From NCBI GenBank assembly GCA_016929795.1, contig JAFGIA010000187.1:1-42104 (forward strand): a DNA stretch of 42,104 nucleotides, written 5' to 3'. The notes beneath the pieces were generated by a model. It was not told where the DNA came from. It saw only the letters and a program-made list of their open reading frames with translations, and did no database searches. A program made the position numbers and the translations under genes. The DNA comes from Anaerolineae bacterium (GTDB taxonomy: Bacteria; Chloroflexota; Anaerolineae; JAAYZQ01). Each line of letters begins with the position of its first letter. The first letter of the stretch is position 1. Positions 24,049-31,043 of the stretch are shown piece after piece.

Positions 24049-26316
24049 TTATTGCACATGGACGGTGCCAAGGACCAGATAGTCGCCGGCACGATTGCCG
24101 GCGGCATCGAGCAGGGGCAGCCTCGCCCCCGTCTCCAGGTCGTACATGCCGGCGATGACCTGGTAGGGGCCCTGCGGGGCGGCGCAGTCGACGTCAAGCT
24201 CGTAGCGCTCACCCACCACGTCGCCCGGCTGCCAGGTGGTCGTCGGACACGTGCCGCCACACGGCAAGCGGTCTACCTGGCCTGCCTTGGTGCCTTCCTC
24301 GTCGATCACCTGGATGAATAGGGTGTATGATGTGTCGACAGGGGCCAGGGCGCGCCACCAGAGGGTGATGGGCAAGTGGCTGCCGCAACCAACCCGATCT
24401 TTGATCGGCTCGGCGCCCAGCAGCTCGACCACGCCGCCTAACGCCCGCCCCGATCCTGGCAGCAGGGCGGGCAGTCTCGCGGCGTCGAACGCCTGCCCGG
24501 GCGCAGGGCAAAAGGCAAGTGCCACGTCGCCGGCCTGGAAGCGGAGCGGCGACGGATCGGGCTCGCCGGCAGTCACCACCCACGTCCCGTTGTATCCCGC
24601 CGGGACCGCCGCGCGGTCCTGCACCCCCCAGATCGGCAGGCGGCCATCGTAGGCGTCCTGAAAGGCTTCGGCCAGCAGCCAAGGCTGGCCGGCCAGGACG
24701 GCGGCCTCGCCGGGGCGATCGAGGGCATCCAGTTTCCGGCTGGCGGCAGGCAGATCGCCCACTGGCCCGACAGCGAGCAGGGACGGGAGCGTGTACCCGG
24801 CAAGCAGGAGCAACAACCATCCCCCGCTCAACAAAAACGGCTTGCGTGCCCACGCAGCCCAGCAGGCGAATAGGGCGAGGAGAACAGGAGGCACGGTGTA
24901 CAAGATCCCTTTCCAAGCAGGCTCGAGCTGCGCCCAGGCCACGTCGAGGCGGCCAGCGCCCAGGTACCCCCACTGGCGGACGAGGGGGCTGTAGGCGGGG
25001 TCAAAGAGCGTGGCCGGGTGGTAGAGCCCAAGCTCGGCATGGACGTCCTCCAGGTAGAGGTTATAGTTGACGGCCACGCCCAGCATCTGCACCGCCACGC
25101 TCATGGCGGCGAGGATAGCGAGGGCCACGGCGAGTGGGCGATGACGGGTGGCCAGATCGATTGCAGCCGCGAGAGGCAGCGTCGCAAAGGGGAGCAGGCT
25201 GACCAGGAAGCGCGGCCCCCATCCGTGCCCCGCCCACCAGAGGTACCAGGGCGCGTAGAAAAAGAGCGTGCTCAGGACAATGGCTGCTATGAGCAGCGCC
25301 TCGGCACGGTAGCGGGCACCGTCGCTGGCGCTTGTGCGCTGGTAGAAGGTGGGCCACGCGGCGGCGGCGGCGATCAGGAGAGGATTGTACCAGAAGAGCC
25401 CTTTGCCGGCGCTGAAGGTCAGGCCGTACAGCCCTTCGAAAAAGGGTGTGGAGAAATTCTCCTCGGGCAGGTAGCCGGTGGTCAGCACGTCGCCAAAGCG
25501 GATCCAGTTGTACCAGCCGGTGATGGCGAGGGCGGCAAGCACCGGCAGGCCGAAAAGGAGCACCGGCGTGATGTACCCCTGCCAGCGACGCCGGTGGTGG
25601 CGGTAGAGATAGGCCAGCAAGAGCAGGCCGAGAAAGGGGGCAGCGAGGGCGTTGTTCAGCCTGGCGAGGAGCGCGATGCCCAGGCCGGCGCCCGCCAGGG
25701 TGACGCTGAGCGGATCGGCGAGATCGCGATAGCGCAGGAGAAAGTAAAAGCTGAGGATCAGGCCGAGGGCGGCGAGTGGCTCGCTGAAAAAATAGCGGGC
25801 ATAGGGCCAGGCCATGGTGCCCAGGCCAAAGGCAAGGGTGGTGAGGGTCGCCACACCCTGCCCAAAATGGAGGCGGCGCAGTGACAAAAAAACGAGCAGG
25901 GCGGTGAGCGCCGTGACGAGGGCATTGGTGAGCATCCCCGCCTGCACGTTGCCCAGGCGCTCGAACTGGAGGGCGATCCAGTAGGGAGGCAGCGCGGCGA
26001 GCGTCATGCCGATCCCCTTGCGCGAGTAGAGGTGCCCGTCGGGGCCGAAGGAGCCCTGCTGCTGGCCCATCCAGCGCAAGAGCTCGACGTCCCAGGCACC
26101 GCGCCGGGCCAGGCTATCGGTGGCGACGAGCATGGCCTTCTCGTCGCTCGAATGGTAGGTGCCGCTAAAGGTCGCCAGGTAAATGGCGTAGAGGAGCGCA
26201 CACAGGGCCAGGGCGAGGGCGCGGTCGGTGCGCCCGGCGGGGCCGGGTGGCGGCTCTGCGCGGGAACGCCTGAACCACGCGAGGGCGGTTTTGGGGCCGC
26301 GGAACTCGAGGTTCAT
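24049..26316 (-). CDS. GT-C type membrane glycosyltransferase-like protein with C-terminal beta domain
   Basis: A 755-residue integral membrane protein. The N-terminal two thirds hold about ten hydrophobic helices with the GT-C pattern of dolichyl/polyprenyl-phosphate-sugar mannosyltransferases: an extracytoplasmic acidic motif after helix 1 (TYHSSDEKAMLVATDSLA), then WPYARYFFSEPLAALGL and WYNWIRFGD. The C-terminal about 180 residues are a soluble beta domain (ITLWWRALAPVDTSYTLFIQ, TTTWQPGDVVGERYEL) often fused to such proteins in Chloroflexota. The ATG at 26316 overlaps the upstream stop (ATGA); a much longer open frame reaching 27759 runs antiparallel in codon sense to the neighbouring gene and is not real. 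It likely glycosylates surface proteins or lipids. Confidence 0.85.
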   Translation of the reverse strand: MNLEFRGPKTALAWFRRSRAEPPPGPAGRTDRALALALCALLYAIYLATFSGTYHSSDEKAMLVATDSLARRGAWDVELLRWMGQQQGSFGPDGHLYSRKGIGMTLAALPPYWIALQFERLGNVQAGMLTNALVTALTALLVFLSLRRLHFGQGVATLTTLAFGLGTMAWPYARYFFSEPLAALGLILSFYFLLRYRDLADPLSVTLAGAGLGIALLARLNNALAAPFLGLLLLAYLYRHHRRRWQGYITPVLLFGLPVLAALAITGWYNWIRFGDVLTTGYLPEENFSTPFFEGLYGLTFSAGKGLFWYNPLLIAAAAAWPTFYQRTSASDGARYRAEALLIAAIVLSTLFFYAPWYLWWAGHGWGPRFLVSLLPFATLPLAAAIDLATRHRPLAVALAILAAMSVAVQMLGVAVNYNLYLEDVHAELGLYHPATLFDPAYSPLVRQWGYLGAGRLDVAWAQLEPAWKGILYTVPPVLLALFACWAAWARKPFLLSGGWLLLLLAGYTLPSLLAVGPVGDLPAASRKLDALDRPGEAAVLAGQPWLLAEAFQDAYDGRLPIWGVQDRAAVPAGYNGTWVVTAGEPDPSPLRFQAGDVALAFCPAPGQAFDAARLPALLPGSGRALGGVVELLGAEPIKDRVGCGSHLPITLWWRALAPVDTSYTLFIQVIDEEGTKAGQVDRLPCGGTCPTTTWQPGDVVGERYELDVDCAAPQGPYQVIAGMYDLETGARLPLLDAAGNRAGDYLVLGTVHVQ

Positions 26317-28007
26317 CGAATGCGCCACCCGGTGAGCAGCCGGCCGTCGAATTCGTAACGGTCGAGCGGCGTGTAGCGCCCGGCGGCCCAGGTGTGAAAT
26401 GGGGAGGCGGCCGGGGCATAGATCCAGATCTCGTCCCCCGATTCCGCGGCAGCCTGCGCCAGGCGCGGCTCCCAGGGCGGCAGGTGGGAGGCGATTTCGA
26501 CGCTGTGCATGTCCAGGCGGCGGTAGAGGAAGGGGTAGACGGCCTCGAAGGTGCCCTGGTCGTCGACGACGAGGGCCGCGCCGGGCGAGGCGGTGGACAG
26601 GATCGTTTCCATGGCTGACCGGTGGGGGCTGGCGGCGTAGCGCGCAGCGTGGTAGGCGCGCGCGGCGGGCACAAGGCCGGCGATCCCGGTCAGCAGGACG
26701 ACGGCGGTGACAGCGGCAGCGACTCGCCGCCACCACCGCTCTGGCACGCGCCAACTGTACACAATGCCCGCGTATTCCACACTGACCACGATCAGGATCA
26801 GCGTGCGCAGCAGCACTGTGCCGGCCAGCAGCCAGGGCTGATCGGGGAGCACGAGAAAATAGATCGGGTATTCGACGAGGTTGACGGCGCTCAGCAGCAG
26901 CGCATAGAGCACCGCGCGCCACGCCGGCAGGAGGAGGAGGAGGAAGGGGAGCAGCATGACCAGGAACTGGGGGCTGTAGCCCTTGAAGTAGAGGGTGAGC
27001 AGGTTCTGTGTGAGCGCGGCAAAGGCGACGACGCGCCGGGCGTCGCGCCAATCCACGCGGCGGGTCCAGAGGTAGAAGTAGAAGAGGATGAATCCGACCG
27101 TGATCCAGGTCCAGGGCAGGCGCGTCGGGTGCTGCGCCGCGGCCGACTGGGCCGGGTCGAAGCGGTCGGGGCCGCCAGCGATGCCATAGGAATAGTAGCC
27201 GTCGATCAAGGCCCAGGGCGATTCCCACGTCGAGCGCTTGACGGGGCTGATCAACGACTGGAGAAAATAGTCGGGACCGGTGAGGAGGAAGGGGAGGGCG
27301 ATGATGAGCAGGGTCAGGGCAAGGGCGAGCAGGTACCTGGCACGCTGCCCAAGGCGGGGAAGGTGCATCAGCGCCGCGGGCGCGGCGACAATGGGCACGA
27401 GCTTGGTCATAAAGCCGAGGCCGGCGGCGATGGCGCCCGCGATGGGCCGGCGGTCGAGGGTGAGGAGGATGGCCCAGAGCAGGAAAAAGAGGGCGAGGGT
27501 GTCGAACCCGACGAATAGGGTGAGGAGCGGGATCAGGAGCGCCGTATAGATCCAGGCCAGGCGCACGGCCCGGGCCGGCGTGAGCAAGCGGCGAGCGAGG
27601 CGGTAGAGGAGGATGAGCACGCCCGCGTCGGCAAGGACCAGGATGAGGCCGAGCCACAGGAAGAACCAGGTACCGGCCGCAGGCCAGGGCGGGATGAGCA
27701 GGCTGAGGCGGTAGAGGCCGAGGGCGATCCAGGGAAAGAGGGGGGGGTACTCCATCCAAAAGTCGACGACTGGATAGAGCCCCTGGTTGGTAAAGCTGAG
27801 CAGCAGCCGGTAGTATCCGAAATCGCCCATCTCGCCCAGGTACCCACCGGGGCGGAAGGCGAGGATGGCCATGAGGCGCAGGGAGAGAAAAAGGACGAGG
27901 ACGAGGACGAACTCGCGGTGGGCGTGGAAGGTTTTGCCGGCGCGTTTCGCCAGGCTTCCAGGTGGCTCGCTTTCTGCCGGCTCGCGGCGCGGCGTCTGTT
28001 GGTCCAT
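26313..28007 (-). CDS. GT-C type membrane glycosyltransferase (GT87/GT39-like)
   Basis: A 564-residue membrane protein with about a dozen hydrophobic helices. After the first helix comes GDFGYYRLLLSFTNQGLYP, then VDFWMEYPPLFPW. An acidic Asp in this loop followed by EYPP is typical of GT-C mannosyltransferases using polyprenyl-phosphate sugars. The C-terminal domain lies outside the membrane. The first gene of a minus-strand unit, it is coupled by ATGA overlap to the second GT-C gene, then to a lipoprotein gene. The ATG at 28007 gives a polar N-terminus (MDQQTPRREPAESEPPG). A promoter is seen 45-73 nt upstream. Confidence 0.85.
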   Translation of the reverse strand: MDQQTPRREPAESEPPGSLAKRAGKTFHAHREFVLVLVLFLSLRLMAILAFRPGGYLGEMGDFGYYRLLLSFTNQGLYPVVDFWMEYPPLFPWIALGLYRLSLLIPPWPAAGTWFFLWLGLILVLADAGVLILLYRLARRLLTPARAVRLAWIYTALLIPLLTLFVGFDTLALFFLLWAILLTLDRRPIAGAIAAGLGFMTKLVPIVAAPAALMHLPRLGQRARYLLALALTLLIIALPFLLTGPDYFLQSLISPVKRSTWESPWALIDGYYSYGIAGGPDRFDPAQSAAAQHPTRLPWTWITVGFILFYFYLWTRRVDWRDARRVVAFAALTQNLLTLYFKGYSPQFLVMLLPFLLLLLPAWRAVLYALLLSAVNLVEYPIYFLVLPDQPWLLAGTVLLRTLILIVVSVEYAGIVYSWRVPERWWRRVAAAVTAVVLLTGIAGLVPAARAYHAARYAASPHRSAMETILSTASPGAALVVDDQGTFEAVYPFLYRRLDMHSVEIASHLPPWEPRLAQAAAESGDEIWIYAPAASPFHTWAAGRYTPLDRYEFDGRLLTGWRIR

Positions 28008-28022
28008 TCTGCCTCGATCTCT

Positions 28023-28049
28023 ACCCCGGCTTTTTGAGATGATACCGGG
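28023..28049 (-). repeat. CATCTCAA-end element in the leader of the glycosyltransferase genes
   Basis: On the minus strand this reads GGTATCATCTCAAAAAGCC and continues GGGGTAGAG. It shares most of about 20 bases with plus-strand 41101-41122, and TTGAGATGATAC (plus strand, 28034-28045) is identical to the right end of the hairpin repeat at 19575-19586. It sits in the leader between promoter and ATG. Confidence 0.6.
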
Positions 28050-28051
28050 CT

Positions 28052-28080
28052 ATTATACACCAGACGTGGTTTGGCTACAA
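28052..28080 (-). promoter_or_regulatory. Promoter of the glycosyltransferase-lipoprotein unit
   Basis: On the minus strand, TTGTAG (plus 28075-28080), a 17-nt spacer and a perfect TATAAT (28052-28057), leaving a leader of about 40 nt before the ATG at 28007. Confidence 0.75.
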
Positions 28081-28183
28081 AATCGGTGTTGGGGATCAGG
28101 GAATTGGGGAATTGGACTGAAGCGCGTGCTTTCTTTTTGGGGGGTTTGGAGGTACAATGGCGCCAGGAGAAAAGGAGGAGGCA

Positions 28184-28966
28184 ATGACGCAATCGTTTAC
28201 CACACAGTCGCTTCAGATGGTACTCGGCTACCCCTTTCGCGATCCAGAGTGGAAGAACAAGCTCCTGATCGCGTCAGCCCTGGTGCTCGCAGGCTCATTC
28301 GTCCCGCTGGTGCCGCTCGTCTTTGTGTACGGCTACTATGCCGAGATCATGCGGCGCGTCATCACGGGCGAAGAGCCACACCTGCCGGCGTGGGATGACT
28401 GGGGGCAGCTCGCGATCGACGGGCTAAAGTGGTGGGGGGTCAGCCTGGTGTACAGCCTGCCGGCGATCGCGGCGGCGCTGGTTGGGATGGGCGTCTATGT
28501 CGGGTTCTCGCTGATCCCCTTCTGGATGAGCACCGAGCCATCGGCGACGGAGGCACTCGTGGCGCCGATGGCAGCAATGGCCCTGGGCGCCGCGGCAGTT
28601 GGCCTGTCGGGCATCCTGTCGCTGGCGGCGGGCCTGCTCACCCCGCCAGCGTTCGGGCACGTGCTGGCCACGGGTGAGTTTGGCGCCGCGTTTCGCGTGC
28701 GCGCGTGGTGGCCGATCGTGCGCGCCAACCTGGGCGGGTTCCTGCTGTCATACCTGGTGGTGATGGGGATTGGCATGGTGCTCAGCCTGGTGGTGCAGGT
28801 ATTCTACTTTACGGTGGTGCTCTGCTGCCTGGCGCCGGTGGTGGTGGCGCCGATCACAGTGTACACACTGCTCATGCGTGCGGCGCTCTTTGGAGAGGCG
28901 TACCGGATTGGAAGGGACAATATCCCGGCGGCACCCGGCGCGACAGTTATCGAAGAAGAGGTGTGA
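28184..28966 (+). CDS. DUF4013 membrane protein
   Basis: A 260-residue membrane protein with about five or six hydrophobic segments. The N-terminal half has GYYAEIMRRVITGEEPHLPAW followed by DDWGQLAIDGLKWW, the hallmark of DUF4013 proteins found in Chloroflexota, Firmicutes and archaea. The function is unknown for the family. The start is ATG 28184, after AAGGAGGAGG; an ATG at 28157 overlaps a TACAAT (-10-like, 28153-28158) and is less likely. The divergent neighbour is the glycosyltransferase unit. Confidence 0.85.
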   Translation: MTQSFTTQSLQMVLGYPFRDPEWKNKLLIASALVLAGSFVPLVPLVFVYGYYAEIMRRVITGEEPHLPAWDDWGQLAIDGLKWWGVSLVYSLPAIAAALVGMGVYVGFSLIPFWMSTEPSATEALVAPMAAMALGAAAVGLSGILSLAAGLLTPPAFGHVLATGEFGAAFRVRAWWPIVRANLGGFLLSYLVVMGIGMVLSLVVQVFYFTVVLCCLAPVVVAPITVYTLLMRAALFGEAYRIGRDNIPAAPGATVIEEEV

Positions 28967-28984
28967 ACAGGGGTTGGAGACGGG

Positions 28985-29260
28985 GTGGAGCATAATCTGG
29001 CGGTCGACGTGTTGGGGTGGGTGGGAGCGGCGGCGCTGCTGTCGGCGTATGGGCTGGTGTCGACGAAGCGGTTGGATGGCGATTCGGTGCGCTACCAGGG
29101 GTTGAACCTGGCCGGCGCGGGGCTGCTGATCGTGAACTCGCTCTATTATGGCGCCTACCCGTCGGTCGGGGTGAACGCGGTGTGGATCGGGATCGGGCTG
29201 CTTGCACTGTGGCGGGTGCGGCGCGTGCGTGGAAGGAAGAGTGATACGGAGACACAGTGA
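28985..29260 (+). CDS. Small membrane protein (CBU_0592-like)
   Basis: A 91-residue protein with three predicted membrane helices (about 8-24, 40-56, 62-80). Motifs such as GWVGAAALLSAYGLVSTKRL and LNLAGAGLLIVNSLYYGAYP match a widespread family of small three-helix proteins (CBU_0592-like) with unknown function. The GTG start at 28985 stands 19 nt after the DUF4013 stop. Its last codons (SDTETQ) run into the CACAGAG-type repeat. Confidence 0.75.
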   Translation: MEHNLAVDVLGWVGAAALLSAYGLVSTKRLDGDSVRYQGLNLAGAGLLIVNSLYYGAYPSVGVNAVWIGIGLLALWRVRRVRGRKSDTETQ

Positions 29261-29263
29261 GGA

Positions 29264-29299
29264 GGCACAGAGATACACGGAGAAAAGAACCTCTGTGCC
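29264..29299 (+). repeat. CACAGAG hairpin mini-repeat
   Basis: GGCACAGAG (29264-29272) pairs perfectly with CTCTGTGCC (29291-29299). The flanks (GACACAGTGAGG, ACACGGAGAA) resemble the CACAGAG/ACACGGAG tracts scattered in many Chloroflexota genomes. It lies between the small membrane protein and the first of two acetyltransferase genes. Confidence 0.7.
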
Positions 29300-29328
29300 G
29301 CGGTGTGTAACCGGAAGGGGAGTGGGGT

Positions 29329-29898
29329 GTGAGCATGATATTTAGAAGTGAACAGATCTCATTGCGGCCTTTCGAGCCAGAGGACGCGCCGGACGTGGAG
29401 GTGTACCTGAACCATCCCGACCTGGCAGGCAGGCGTTACATTCCCGACGGCCTGCCCGATGTGGTGCCGCTGTCGATGGGCCAGGTGGCAGAGGTGGTGC
29501 GCCAGTGGCAGCAGGCGGAGCGGGCGCTGCACCTGGCGGTGGTGCAGGTGTCGAAAGGTGAGATGGTGGGCCACGTGAGCGCGGACTGGGGGTGGGATCC
29601 ACACAACCCGTCGGTGTCTGTGGTGATCGACCCCACACACCAACGCCAGGGATACGGCTCGACGGCGCTGCGCCTGGTGTTGCGCTACCTTTTTGGCCGG
29701 ACGCCGGCCCACTGTGTCACCGCGTGGATCGACGGCTGGAACGAGGCAGGGCTGGCTTTTGCTGACCACCTCGGCTTTCGGCACGCGGGCCAGATGCGGC
29801 GCGTCGGGCTGCGCGACGGGCACTTTTACGACCTGGTGGTAGTGGACCTGCTGCGGCGGGAGTGGAAAGGGCGAGGAGGTGAGGGCGATGTCGCTTGA
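29329..29898 (+). CDS. GNAT-family N-acetyltransferase (RimJ-like)
   Basis: A 189-residue acetyltransferase. It opens with SEQISLRPFEPEDAPDVEVY, the usual RimJ/RimL-type N-terminus. The CoA loop is PTHQRQGYGSTALRL (Q-x-x-G-Y-G), followed by RTPAHCVTAWIDGWNEAGLAF and HLGFRHAGQMRR. GTG 29329 (after GGAAGGGG, 8 nt) and ATG 29335 are both possible starts. The end overlaps the next acetyltransferase gene by 11 nt, so the two are translated together. The amine substrate is unknown. Confidence 0.87.
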   Translation: MSMIFRSEQISLRPFEPEDAPDVEVYLNHPDLAGRRYIPDGLPDVVPLSMGQVAEVVRQWQQAERALHLAVVQVSKGEMVGHVSADWGWDPHNPSVSVVIDPTHQRQGYGSTALRLVLRYLFGRTPAHCVTAWIDGWNEAGLAFADHLGFRHAGQMRRVGLRDGHFYDLVVVDLLRREWKGRGGEGDVA

Positions 29899-30475
29899 GG
29901 GAGAGGTGGTGGTTTTGCGCGAGGAGCGGCGAGACGACCTCGACTTTTTGCGGTCACTGCGCAACAGTATGTACACCCAGGCATGGAGCAAGGCGCTGCC
30001 GCCGGATTTCACGGCAGCGATGTATGAAAAGCGTTTCGAGGCGCGCGAGTTTTCGTTCGACCCGGACGAGGCGCGCTTGGTGATTGTGCACAAAGAGACG
30101 GGACAGCGCGCCGGATTTATCGGCTTTAACTGGCTGGAGCGGCGCATGTCGGCGACGGTGGGGATCAGTGTAGCGGTCGAGTTCTGGGGCACGGGCGTGG
30201 CGTTCGACGCCCAGGAGGTGATGCTGCGCTTTCTCTTTCACCAGATGGGCGTGCGCTCGGTGCGGTTGTGGACCACGAGCGGCAACCAGCCGGCGATGGC
30301 CCTCGCCACCAAGTCGGGGTTTCGGGAAGCCGTGCGCGTGCGCGAGGCGATTTTCAAGGAGGGCAAGCTGCAGGACAATGTGCTGATGGACCTGCTGCGC
30401 GAGGAGTATTACGCGCAGCACCCGGAGCTGGAGGACGCGCTGCCGCCCCTCGAGGGGGGGGCCGGGGGAGGGTGA
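29888..30475 (+). CDS. GNAT-family N-acetyltransferase
   Basis: A 195-residue acetyltransferase and second of an overlapping pair. EGEVVVLREERRDDLDFLRS opens the fold. The central part has TVGISVAVEFWGTGVAFDAQ in place of a canonical Q-x-x-G-x-G loop, and RSVRLWTTSGNQPAMALATK with SGFREAVRVREAI completes the core. Start ATG 29888 follows GAGGAGGTGA. The weak CoA loop may mean altered cofactor binding. It is followed directly by the Nudix gene, whose TTG start lies 2 nt after this stop. Confidence 0.82.
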   Translation: MSLEGEVVVLREERRDDLDFLRSLRNSMYTQAWSKALPPDFTAAMYEKRFEAREFSFDPDEARLVIVHKETGQRAGFIGFNWLERRMSATVGISVAVEFWGTGVAFDAQEVMLRFLFHQMGVRSVRLWTTSGNQPAMALATKSGFREAVRVREAIFKEGKLQDNVLMDLLREEYYAQHPELEDALPPLEGGAGGG

Positions 30476-30476
30476 A

Positions 30477-30914
30477 TTGATCGCGGCGGTCGTGGTGGTC
30501 GAGGAGGCAGGCCGTTTTCTGCTGGTCGAGGAGGCCAAGCCCTCGTGCCACGGCACCTGGTTCCTGCCCGGCGGGCACGTGGAGCCGGGTGAGACGGTGC
30601 TCGACGCGGCGGCGCGCGAGGCGCGGGAGGAGGGTGGTCTCGAGGTAGCGCTGGCAGGGCTGCTCTACGTCGACCACCTCGTCGCGCCGGAGGCAGAAGG
30701 GTTCTTTAGCCGGGTGCGCTTTGTCTTTGTAGCGCGGCCCACCGGCGGGCGGCTCAAGGTTGAGCCGGATGAGCACTCGCTGCGCGCCGGCTGGTTCACG
30801 CCGGCCGAGATGGGCGAGCTGCCGCTGCGCACGCCGTGGGTGAGGCGGCTGGTGGATCTCTACAGCAGTGGGGCGCCACTGCTGCCGATGTCGTCGTTTC
30901 GGGTGTTGGGGTAG
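30477..30914 (+). CDS. Nudix hydrolase
   Basis: A 145-residue Nudix enzyme, hydrolysing nucleoside diphosphates linked to another group. The Nudix box is complete: GHVEPGE, seven residues, then REAREEGGL. WFLPGGHV precedes it. The later line DEHSLRAGWFTPAEMGELPL resembles mutator-type and ADP-sugar-type members. The TTG start at 30477 has GGGGGAGG upstream. The downstream 129 nt up to the convergent RarA gene hold nothing I can name except a short AACCACGGATGGA repeat-like patch near 30954. Confidence 0.9.
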   Translation: MIAAVVVVEEAGRFLLVEEAKPSCHGTWFLPGGHVEPGETVLDAAAREAREEGGLEVALAGLLYVDHLVAPEAEGFFSRVRFVFVARPTGGRLKVEPDEHSLRAGWFTPAEMGELPLRTPWVRRLVDLYSSGAPLLPMSSFRVLG

Positions 30915-31043
30915 AGCGGCCGATTGTTGTTGGTTTGTCAAAGGCGGAAGAGAACCACGGATGGAGGAAATGGACGATTAGTAGCCAACTCGACCGCCGG
31001 GCGTGCCTTTCACCATAAACCAGCGGTGAGCGCCTGACTCACT

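Noticed and set aside
24049..27759. A 1236-codon minus-strand open frame
   Set aside because: Its first part overlaps the well-supported glycosyltransferase gene 26313-28007 in another frame and is Pro/Arg-rich shadow; the real gene begins at 26316.
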